Shown piece by piece: positions 11,868 through 21,342 of a DNA stretch of 64,000 nt. Made by a program: the position numbers and the translations under genes. The DNA comes from Auricularia sp. M13 (lineage: Eukaryota; Basidiomycota; Agaricomycetes; Auriculariales; Auriculariaceae): contig CM073196.1 of the NCBI GenBank assembly GCA_037042915.1, forward strand, positions 744,001 through 808,000, read 5' to 3'. How positions within the stretch are numbered: the first letter of the stretch is position 1; each line of letters opens with the position of its first letter. The notes under the pieces are model-generated. The model was given only the letters and a program-made list of their open reading frames with translations, was not told where the DNA came from and did no database searches.

Positions 11868-13387
11868 CACCGGGGACAAAGGCCGTAATAGCATACCGTA
11901 TGCTATTACCTTGATAGCATACGCAAAACATACGGCTCTTTGTGCCACGCTCGGAAAACAAAATCTTTTGGCCTCACAATGCAATTATAATTGACGATCA
12001 CAAGTTCCAGCAGTCATTGCGACCCCATCAAGCCAGGATTCCTGCTACAGTCATGGCCCAGTCCTTGTCGCGCTTCTCCGCCAGTGGCACCCCCTGCCCG
12101 CAAATCACTTCCCCTTCTAAATCTTTTGTCACAGGGCCATGACAGTATGTTTCGGCCAGCATATAAAAATTTATTAGAGGTTTAGCGCAAATGGATGGGA
12201 TGTGGTGAATATTTCGGTGACGCATGTGCAAAATGCTGTCCCCCACTCCTTGTCTCGGTCCGCGTTTTGCCTCCGGTTCTCATCATTGCTCTGTCGCCCG
12301 CGCTTGCGGCGCCGCCACAACCCTTTCCGTCGTCAATATAACATATTGTGTGAGCTTTACAAGGCTAATATGGCTGTTTGGAGCGCAAATGCGAGGTTCA
12401 ATCATTTAATATTGGTGTCCTCTTGACATCCATTGCCATCCTCTTCCGAGGAGCCACCTGCTCGGCCTGGGGCCTTTTCCTTCTCTTCGGACGAAGCTTT
12501 CAGTAAATTTGAGCATTCCCCTTGCATTCCGACTTCAAGAGAAAAGAAAAGACCTGCAGCAATAAATCCAAAGTCAAGTTGTGGTGGCAAGCAACTCCAT
12601 CAGAACAGATGAACCATTCACACGAGATCCGGAGACCCTGTCCATCTGAATAAATTTGGGGCAATGCACTATCATACTATCTTGTACTCTGGAGAGGGAA
12701 AAGGGTCAGCCGAGTTGAGGGAGGTCCATTATGTGCAGGGAAAGGGTGAAGGTTCCGACAAACTGCCGGATTTGGTACTTTAACTCAAAATTCCGCACCA
12801 CCCACTGCACAAGAGATGATGAGACTTCGTATCAGTATAATATGCATATGTGTAGTAATTATCATATTTTCTTCAGAGTTTTCAAGGCAGCCCCTCGGTC
12901 AGAAATCGCTTCCGAGACAAGGAGTGGGTCCGCGACAAGGACCGGGTCATGACTGTACTTTCGATAGCTCTACATAACATTAATACTGCAAGGATGACAA
13001 ACTCAAAGGCGAGCCCAATATATTTGACGGTGCTGAGCCCCCTCCCCTCTCAGCTGCAAGCCTGACGAGGAATGCTAAAGACTATTGTCACTGCACTTGC
13101 TGTCTGCTAAGTGAGTGGTTTGCACATCAGTCATTGCGCTTTTCCTATCAACATTGATCCCTTGAGGGCTCTCCCGTCATATCATACGGAGGTGCACCCG
13201 AGCAATGGGTTGTAGAGTGCCCGAAGGATGGTGAGGTATTCTCAGTCCAGCCTGAGTGGCACCTCCGATGCCTCGTGGAGGCTCCATTGTGTCGTCTGAG
13301 AGCCCATGTGGCACCAATTCCGTGTGTTTTGCGTATGCTATCACGGTAATAGCAGACGGTATGCTATTACGACCTTTGCCCCCGGTG
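11868..13387. mobile_element. Non-autonomous DNA transposon with ~80 bp TIRs and TAA target duplication
   Basis: The ends 11868-11948 and 13308-13387 are inverted copies with a handful of mismatches. Both begin CACCGGGG, contain the palindrome-like GTAATAGCATACCG...GCTATTAC and end GTGCCAC. Directly outside are TAA (11865-11867) and TAA (13388-13390), a 3-base target duplication. That size and sequence fit PIF/Harbinger-type elements, an inference since no transposase is visible. The 1.36 kb interior has only short open frames. The element sits between the 3' end of the GH16 gene and the 3' end of the Mug135-like gene. Confidence 0.8.
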
Positions 13388-13579
13388 TAAGGCTTCAAGG
13401 TGCGGCACGTGCGCTTGCAACGTCCGGGCGCTGCATATTTGTTCGAGCATCGCGAACACAAGAAAGAGTCGAGGCTGAAAGTACAGCGTGTTTACGATAC
13501 TGTGCATCATACCAGTACAAAGAGAGAGAGAAAAGAAAAAGACAGCAGGTACAGCACCATCCCAAGTCTGCAGCTGGCT

Positions 13580-14389
13580 GCTTATCTTGAGCCGTGTCTG
13601 GCAGTAGTAGGCGACCGCGACACAACCATCAACCTGATGTCTGGTCAGGTTTCGCGACGTGATCTCTGGGAGGCCCTGAAGTGTGGACACTCGGAGGTGG
13701 CAAGACATACTAAGACTGGAAAGAGAGCTACGCACCCGTTTACCGTCCGGAGTCGACACGCAGATACTCATCGTCGGCGGCCAAGTTGTGCAGCTAAGTA
13801 CATAACTTATATCGGAGGCGTAGCCGCGGGTAGGAGCTCAGTGGACTTACAATGGCCGAGAGCTGAGTTTCCGCGGCTTGGGTGGCGTTCGTGAGCTCCT
13901 TTTTGACGTCGACGAGCTCCTGTTTGACGTCGGCGAGCTGCTTTCTGACGTCGGCGAGCTCATTTTTGACGTCGGCAAGCTCGTTTTTGACGTCAGCGAG
14001 CTCGTTTTTGACGTCGACGAAGTGCGCCTCGATCTTGGTGGAGAAGGCCACGAACCAGGCGGGTGCTACCGCTACGACGTTGTGAGTCGCACTGGCAGGA
14101 CAGGGAAAGGGGGAGATGCATACTTACCGTCCGGCCGTTTCTTGGCGACCAGCGAAGCCGCGTGCTCAACGGCGGCGCAGACGTCCGCATCCGTGGGGAT
14201 CGCGCCAGGGCCCACAGCTTATCGAAGTATTGAGCGCCGCGCAAACTTGACAGAAGAATTCGACTCGGATGTACACTGCAAGGTCCGCAGACGCTCTGCA
14301 TAATTGATGGCGGCCACGACGTCGGTGTCTGTCGGTGGGTCGCTCGCGGCGGGTGGCTTGGCACTGGCGAAGGCGGGGACGAGCGCCAT
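13580..14389 (-). CDS. Mug135-like coiled-coil protein (approximate model)
   Basis: An N-terminal exon begins MALVPAFASAKPPAA and carries DTDVVAAINYAERLR. The next exon carries a related motif, DADVCAAVEHAASLVAKKRP, so the helix is duplicated. A third exon (APAWFVAFSTKIEAHF) leads into seven heptads of the type VKNELAD at 13896-14030, a strong coiled coil. Short exons follow (LHNLAADDEYL, then LPEITSRNLTRHQVDG). Order, length and motifs resemble the Mug135-like family of agaricomycetes, of unknown function; this is from memory and moderate. The 3' exon structure is uncertain, and the last open frame continues toward the transposon end at 13387. An alternative start lies at 14440. Confidence 0.45.
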
Positions 14390-14572
14390 CGTCACAGGGA
14401 GAGCGCAAAGTCTAGGAGCGGTGTCGGCAAAGACCGTCACGAGGATGCACGTGACTACTTCAGTTGGTCATTGTGGCGCTCCGATCCCCACTCGTTCTCC
14501 TGTGACACCCGATGGCAAGATACTCTATATGGTAGCTGTAATTCAAGATTTCGCGCTTCTTTCAGGTCACAG

Positions 14573-14992
14573 GCTCGTAATTGTGGATCTCGCGCTCTAA
14601 CTCGTAACGTAACACCGAAAAGTCTTGACCATGCCAGTGCTCCCATCTTACGCTCCTCTATTTATTCCACCACTTTCTCTACTGCGTGATATGCGTCTTT
14701 ATTGGCCAGCTATTTGTGTCCTCGATTATGCATTGGGACGCTTCCACAGTGTGCGCTAGCCGCCCAGGCGGTACAGTATGGCAGATTTGGCCTCGTCTTT
14801 GTCCCTCCGTTCGCGCCCCCAGATCCTGGATGGGCCACCGACTGGAGCAATGTGCGCCCAGCAGCCCAGATGAACCAGCTACGGGACCGTCATTCGCCGT
14901 CTCCTGCTGCGCCTCGTACAGCTGCTCTTTGTCGAGACCCATGCGCTCGACGAGCTTCAGGAACTTCTTGATCTCACCAGCCTCCAGTAAGT
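14573..14992 (-). pseudogene. Zinc-finger family fragment E plus its conserved 3' block
   Basis: Reading leftward from about 14990, the sequence encodes EAGEIKKFLKLVERMGLDKE, then QQETANDGPVAGSSG, matching the region after the fingers in copy D (KQETADGGPVAGPS). The tail (APVGGPSRIWGRE in a shifted frame) matches copy A. No finger sequence is left upstream. The 3' block at 14573-14625 contains GTTACGAGTTAGAGCGCGAG and then GGATCGGAGCGCCA, as after the other copies. It is a truncated remnant. Confidence 0.65.
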
Positions 14993-16160
14993 AAGTATCG
15001 TTTTTAGACTGCCCATGCCGTCGATCGCACGCTTCGACCCATTATTATCTGCACCCACCTACTAGCCGTCCTGCACTACATACCTGCAAAGCTCGTGTCT
15101 CTGTTACAGTGCGCGGCGATCTTGCCCATACGCCGCTTCCGTTGGATCTCTTTCGCCACTTCACCCGCTCCGTCGGACCGATATACCCGTTCCGCATGCC
15201 TCTCCGGACCGCTGGCACCTCGGCTACCTTCTCTCGGCGTCACCGGACCCCTGTCAACCTCGGTCCTTGGATGCGACACGCTATTGCCATTGTTGTCGAT
15301 CACTGCTGCGTTGGTTTCCAACCAGTGTGTAGCCGTTCGTCGGTCCGTCTCCTCAGTGTCACATTACGGCCTACACCTTCGGAGATGCCGCACACCACAC
15401 CTCGGGTATTGCCCTGCATGGCCGGTGTGCGCTGGGAGTACAGGTGAAGCTGCAACGATCGTGCCGACGTACATCCTTCACCCTCCGTCCCCTGGATGCT
15501 CGACTGCTCCGGCACCTCGGACCTCGGCCGCCACACTCTCCTCGGTCCGCGCGCGGCATGGTCCATGGTCCGGAGGCTGTCCGGATGGAGTGGGAGTGTT
15601 GATTGTTGGGTGGTGCGCTCGTACCTCGCTCGCCGACGCGTTGCACTCGCTGCTGCGCTCGCCATTGCGTCGGCGCCTTTCGCCCCCGGTGTCGGTGCGT
15701 GCATACATGCAAGGACACCTCGGTCTGTCTCGGATACCCGCCCGATAGCCTCCATAGGCACGGACATCCTTTATCCCCTTCGTCCGGAGTCGTTCTGCGC
15801 CTTCGGCGCGACGCTTCACTCTTTCTTGACCCTCCCTTGACTCCCTTTACCCCCCATTGCTTCCACTGGCTCCCGATTACCCTCGGTGACTTCCCCGATG
15901 CCTTTCCCGTCGCTTCCGGACCTCTCTTTGGTGTTGGTTGGCTTCCTTTGTTGTCCGGAGCGTTCGGATCCGGTTTGCCTCCGATCGGACTATATGTACC
16001 GGCGATTGCCCTCAGATGTACCCTAGGTTGGATCTGGTCTATTATGTGTTCGACCTTCCCCTCCTGAGTACCCTTCCTGGTCGGCTACGCCTCCTGGTCG
16101 GTGGTGTATGCAGCACACCGTGACAGTCTCCGCGCCTGCCGCCCGCGGAACTCCTCGCGC
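14993..16160. other. Unclassified GC-rich block without a gene
   Basis: About 1.1 kb with strong strand asymmetry (the minus strand is purine-rich) and many CGGAC/GTCCG and CCGAGGT motifs. Open frames on both strands are long but low-complexity and show no domain. It lies exactly between zinc-finger fragment E and the truncated GH16 copy. Repeat-derived sequence is possible but no ends were found. Confidence 0.3.
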
Positions 16161-17660
16161 GCAGGCTCGCTGACACTTGCCGGAGCGCGACTCTTCGGCC
16201 CCGCGCTGAACCAGGCCGGTGGAGGCGACTCCTACGCGCTCGAGCGCTGCGCGGACAATATCAGCATGTGGTTCTGGTTGCGCGCCGACTCGACCGTGCC
16301 GCCCGAGGTGAAGGAGGGCGCGCAGAGCGTTGATACGGGCACTGCGAGTTTGCTCTCGTCGTTCATGCTCGTCCCCCCGCGGACACGCGTCCATTGCCCC
16401 TTCGTGGCTCCTTCCTCGCCGCGTCTACGTGCTTGCCGTTTTCGCTCCGCTTGTCGCCTTCGCTCCCATCCCTCGTTCCCTCGCTCCTCGTCTCATGACT
16501 CCTCACCCATTCTCCTCTCGCGCCTGCGACTGAAAGCTGACTTGCTGCCTGATCGTGGAGCTGCCCGACGGCCGAGTTCTCGAGCCCGGACGCTTGCGAC
16601 CTGGATGCCAGGTTCGGCCCGAACCGCATCGTCCTTGGGCTTTCGCGCTCTCGGACTCCTTCGCTTTTGCGTGCTCTCCCTGCCTGTGAGCACACGGGCC
16701 ATCGTGTATGCGCTGCTGTGGGTCTGCGCGCGATACGCCGATTCGTCCGAGCGGACGCGTGGCCGTGACCACGCAGTGCGTCTGCGCTTCATGCGGTGTG
16801 TGCGCGCGCAATGGATAACACAGCGCTCGACACGTACAGTCCCTTTGCCAGGATGCAGGTGCCAGGCTGCAGGTCTGCTAATGAACGCGTTAGTTGCGCT
16901 GGCATGGTAACGAGCTACGCCGATGGTGTCGGCTTGCACGCTCTGCTGTGCCGCACAGACGTTCCCTCTTTCCTCTCTCCCGCGCTTTCCCCGCCGCGCT
17001 GCCATGCTTGAGGGCCAGTGGATTTGCCCTTGAGCTCGTCGTCCCCGCTTGCTGTCGTGCGCCTCGCGTCCACGGTCGCGCGCCTGCGCTGCTTGGCCAT
17101 GGCCGCCGACGATTCTTTTCCTCTCCCATGCATGCTTTCCCTATGCCCGTGTCCCAGTGCCGTATCCTATTTTCCCGTCGAAGCCAACACTGACTCACTC
17201 GGCCCTGGCAGACTGCGCCGCGAATCATCCGGAGGAGTTCGGGCTCGCGTTCTGGAACATCCGCTTGCTCACCGTCCACGAGTGATTGTGCAACCTCCCA
17301 TCCAGTGCTTCTCCCTGATATCTTACGCGCTCCAATGGACTCCCTCGGTAACTTATCCCCCTTGGATGGCTTTCCCTTTCCCGCTGCTGCTATATCCCCC
17401 AAGTCGCACATCCTGCTACGACCCCCACACTCGCATATCCTGCTGCCAAACCGCCCGCGCCATCGCCATCATATTCCCCCCATAGACAACGCATACACTG
17501 TTACGAACGGACTGTTCTTCCCCTTGCTTCATATCCGTGGATTCTGAGTGCTGAGTCGCGGTTGCATTATATGCGGCCTTGGACTTTTCATCTTTGGCTT
17601 CATTCTCATACATTTGGTATTGCCGGGGAATACTTATACGCGACTGCTACTGTTTGACCC
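16161..17660 (+). pseudogene. Truncated duplicate of the GH16 gene (3' half)
   Basis: 16190-16350 matches exon 6 of the GH16 gene (FGPALNQAGGG..., SMWFWLRADSTVPPEV). 16720-16860 matches part of its 800 bp intron. 17215-17284 matches the last exon (NHPEEFGLAFWNIR...HE, then TGA), and similarity continues through the 3' flank to about 17650. The catalytic exon with EIDILEG and the signal peptide are absent, and the FCGG-containing exon is degraded, so it cannot make an enzyme. It has the same orientation as the source gene. Confidence 0.85.
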
Positions 17661-18269
17661 GCTTGAAACTACCATGCGAGTGCACGACGCACATCCGCTT
17701 TCTGCAAATGCGTAAGATTTAAGTCACATAGCTGGAGCTGGCGAGGCACCCGGCTCTTACTTGTAACATGCGCGCCCGAGGGCGAAGACTCGGAGTACAA
17801 CAGGATTGATCGGACAGGCGGTGGCATTGGCCATGTGGCATGGACTTTGGCGCTCCGATTCCGCGCCTGCTCACTTCCTTTGACAGTGACACCCCAGCTC
17901 TCTGTTCCAAACGCCGCGCTGAGTACCAAGATATATCCGCGATGAGTAGTGAATTCTAGTATAAGTAACTCTGGCCTATGCTCTTGACTTGTTCTGTTCA
18001 CAGGCTGCCGCTTGGTCTTGGGTATCGCGCTCAAACTCGTAACAACGCAGTATCTCGTCCATGCTCTGCTATCCCACATTGCTATCCATTTACATGCCTG
18101 ATCTACATCCAACCGTATTCCATATCTCGAGCGCTCATGCGTGCTTGCCGTGCGAGTCGATGCCAACAAAGCAATATGATCCCTGTGCATCGGGAGCTGG
18201 AGCGCCTGAAGCCTGCGCTGCGGGTGGTGCAGCGCCGCCTGCAGAGCTGCTTTGGTCATCGTCGCCCGC
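17661..18269 (-). other. 3' flank of zinc-finger copy C with the conserved block
   Basis: No separate gene. At 18010-18060 the minus strand reads CGTTGTTACGAGTTTGAGCG, the family's conserved post-stop block, and GAATCGGAGCGCC follows at about 17855. Confidence 0.5.
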
Positions 18270-20216
18270 TTAGTGCTCTTGCAGTCTAGATGGGCCGGCA
18301 ACTGGCTTGTTGTCCTCCTCGCCCTCCGTCTCCTCCGCATCGCCGTCCTCGGCATCCGTCACCTCCTCCGGCACGAGCTTGAGGCTCTTCCTCAGCTTCT
18401 TGACCTCGCCGTACTTCATCATCTTGCGCATGGAGTTGATGCTGTCGTCTGCGGCCTTGGCAGCGAGTCTTTCGTCCCGGTTGAAAAACTCGTTGCCCAT
18501 CGACTTCACGTCCGCCCGTACGAGCCCGTACTGCAGCAGCCAATCCCATTGGCGGCCGCTCTTGACGAGCGCGTGGAAGACGGGACACACCGCGCGGTGT
18601 CTGCGGAACACGTTGGTGTCACGGCCCGCGACGGGCATGCCGCATGCCGAGCACGCTGCGTTGGAGTGGTACTCCGTCGTGTGGCGCAGCAGCGCCGACT
18701 GCTTGTCGATCACGAGCTCGTCGTCCAGCCCGTACTCCTGCTCGCAGTTACCGCACTTGACGTAGCCCTCCGTGTTTGCAGGAATGCGGGCGGTACCGTC
18801 CTGCGCGAGCTTCCCCACCAGCGCCTTGTCGTCGGCCGATAAGGTCTTCGGTGCGGGCAGCGCTGACGCTGGCGCGTCGACCAGCAGCTCGATCGTCTTT
18901 GCCTCCTCACGGAGCTGCGGTGTTCGTTCTTTAAACAGTGCTTTGAAAGCCCTGTTGAGACGAGTTACTGTTTTGTTATTCTTTTGGGCGTGTCGCCCAT
19001 CATCCTGCGCGGCGGAAGACTTCAACCAGCATGTCAGCCTACCGCCCAAACCCAGGGACGTGTGAGCTACGTACCTCCTCCCGCTCGCGCTGGTTCCATC
19101 TCTGACGACTTGTCGACGGCCCCGCCTGCCCTTGCTGCGCAGCCGGATGGAGCTGCGGAACCTGGAATCGAGTTAAGTCAAGATCAGGTTCCAAGAGCAA
19201 ATTTTCCACTTACGACTTGTGTAGACGCGGGCGAAGACACACCCGCAGGGCCCATCGACTGCCCAGGCAAGCTCGCTGCTCCACGATCGATGCTAGATGG
19301 ATCGCCGTGCTCTGCGCTGCTGGATGATGCCGCGTGCGTTTGAGATCCTGCTGTCAATCGTGACCTCTTTGAACCCTGCGATCCCAGTCAGAACACAGAA
19401 CATGCGCGCGAATTGTCTGTGCTCGACTCACCTGTGGCAATGCATCGTCTTGCTCGTCGTTCGCCCGCCCCTTGCGCCCGCGAGTGGCTGCCGTCGATGG
19501 GGCCGCAGGCTCTGTCGCCACCAGCAACGACTCGCCAGCTCGCAGCGTTGAACCCGTATTCTCATTGGCCTCGGCGACCTTCGTACCCATGCGCCCTTGC
19601 TTCTTCTGCGTTGACGGAGCCTCGACATGCTCCGCGGGCGATGACGCTGCGACGAACGGCGGCGAAGCAGTGTAGGTGTCGTCCTCAGTCGCCTTTGGGC
19701 TTGGCCGGTCTGGCTCATCCTGGATTTGGTCACATCAACGAGGGCCATCTCTGCAACCCCTCGAGACGACTTACCAGCTCTAGCTCCGATGCCTGCTCTT
19801 CGTCCTCGTCGCCGCTCGTTGCTCGAAATTCTTCAGGCGGCTCGTCCCAGTCGTCGAGGTCCAGCGGCGCGCCATCGTCGTCGCCGCTGCCGTATACTTC
19901 GTCGTCCGACCCGTAAGGCGACGTGGTCCTTGCGCTTGAGCCAGCCGTCAGCCCCGGCGTCGTCGCGCCCGTGGAGCTGAAATCAAACGGGTCGAACGGG
20001 ATGTGTTCGCCGCCGACGGTGCACTGGTCAATTTGACCCCACACGTAGTCAAAGTACGTGGCGTCGTCCGTATCCTGCGCATTGATCAGCTCGCAACGAC
20101 GACCACCGATGGCACGGTGCCACCTGGTCAAGACGCACAATTGGTGGTGGTGGTGGTGGTGTCGACCGTGCATTGCACGAGTTCGTGTCGTTGCTGAATG
20201 CGAAGAAGTCCTCCAT
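18270..20216 (-). CDS. Zinc-finger family protein, copy C (intact, short form)
   Basis: Six exons (20216-20139, 20074-19775, 19719-19432, 19375-19214, 19161-19075 and 19019-18270), all phase 0, give 554 residues. Exon 1 starts MEDFFAF and ends in a six-proline run. The second exon is acidic. The third has an AT-hook-like TRGRKGR. The fourth starts GSKRSR as in copy A. The last carries the C2H2 finger (CGNC...RHTTEYH), the C2HC finger (CSACGMPVAGRD...HRAVC) and WDWLLQYGLVRADV. Copy A's 205-codon exon 5 has no counterpart: the intron between exons 4 and 5 is only ~52 bases. The tail ends PVAGPSRLQEH. Function is unknown; a nuclear role is inferred. Confidence 0.8.
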
Positions 20217-20560
20217 GATCAAAGAGCTATTCGTGGTGGTGGGAGGAGATGGGAGAACAGCGACGGCCACCTGCTGGGCTTTAAATGTCTGGCGAAGCAC
20301 GTTCCCAACTCCGACGGTCTCGTGCCGCGCGCCGGCTGCGACCACCCAGTGCTACTTCATTTCCAGTCATGCCGAGGCCACGCTTTGCGCGCCCCATCAC
20401 GCGCCGCACTGCCTCACATGCATCGGGGTGTTCTCAATATCATTCCGCTGCATGACGATGCCACGGGTTCTGCATCTGAATATGCCGATAGTGCGCCCCA
20501 GAGTCTTGGGCAGCCTGTATTTGAGTTCGTTTCCATGCCTCCACTGATAGAATAAGTGAA
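20217..20560 (-). promoter_or_regulatory. Promoter block of zinc-finger copy C
   Basis: TTTAAAGCCCAGCAGG (minus strand, 20270-20285), about 55 bases before the ATG, is shared exactly with copies A and B. Upstream similarity is weaker than between A and B: GAGACCGTCGGAGTTGGGAA corresponds only roughly. TTTAAA is probably the TATA-like core element. Confidence 0.55.
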
Positions 20561-21342
20561 ATGGAAATATCTCCATATCCAAGTTCTGAAACACTTTACT
20601 TCGCTGTTGGAGAGAGGACTATCGGAGTTTGTAGCGCGTCAAAGCGCGTTCCCGATTCATCCCAAGTCCACCCCAAGTTATCTTTTTGTCCATATTGCGC
20701 GAATAGCATGATACTGACTATACCATGCCGGCCTCCCGAAACGGCTCCGGGTCAAGAAGCCTCTTGGATGAATGTGGTGCAACGTTCTTTGCTAGCCGAC
20801 GGTCTTCACATGCATCACTTGTCTTCCATCTGGGGCAGGGCTTCAGATGTACAGTAGAGTATTACACTATGGGCCATGTGCTTACGACGGCATGGACTTT
20901 GGAAAACTATGTAAAATTTTGAAAGACTTGCAGAGAACCTCTGACCAATTCTGAGCACAATCTGAGGGGTTATCATGGGGTGTAAATATGAGGACCATGT
21001 TCTTTCCAACCGCCAACGAGGGCGACTTGCACTTAACTCCGTGCCAAAGGCCGTCACTTTTGTTGCTCCGATCCCGGTTGTGGGTACAAGCTCAGCCTTC
21101 AACATCATCGACCGCGTATCTGCAGACCAAACCCTCAAGCAGGACACGCCAGCGATGAGTGCTACTATTAGATTTTATTCTGACCCTTGCTCTTGATCTG
21201 TTTTCTTTGCAGGATGCTACTTCCTTTGTCTTGGGTGACGTGCTCAAACTCGTAACAACGGAATATCTCGTTCTGGCTCTGCTATCCCTACATTCCGCTA
21301 CCAATCTTCTCCAAAGTGCAGTCTGCACGACATCTCCGACGC
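20561..21342 (-). other. Spacer between copies C and B, including B's conserved 3' block
   Basis: No gene seen. At 21220-21290 the minus strand carries CCGTTGTTACGAGTTTGAGC, and at about 21055-21080 GGGATCGGAGCAACAAAAGT, the same elements that follow the stop of the other family members. The flank of copy A (GATGTTGAAGCT...GATCGGAGTAGCAAAAGTGA) is the closest match. Confidence 0.5.

Noticed and set aside
13896-14030. CRISPR-like short direct repeats (GACGTCGGCGAGCTC type)
   Set aside because: The repeats have no unique spacers and fall exactly on coding heptads of a coiled coil in a eukaryotic gene.
17669-18355. 228-codon minus-strand frame after zinc-finger copy C
   Set aside because: It starts inside the last exon of copy C in another frame and runs through the conserved 3' block, where other copies do not keep it open.
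20139-20172. (CCA)n microsatellite as a stand-alone repeat feature
   Set aside because: It encodes the proline run at the end of exon 1 of copy C and is too short to list separately.
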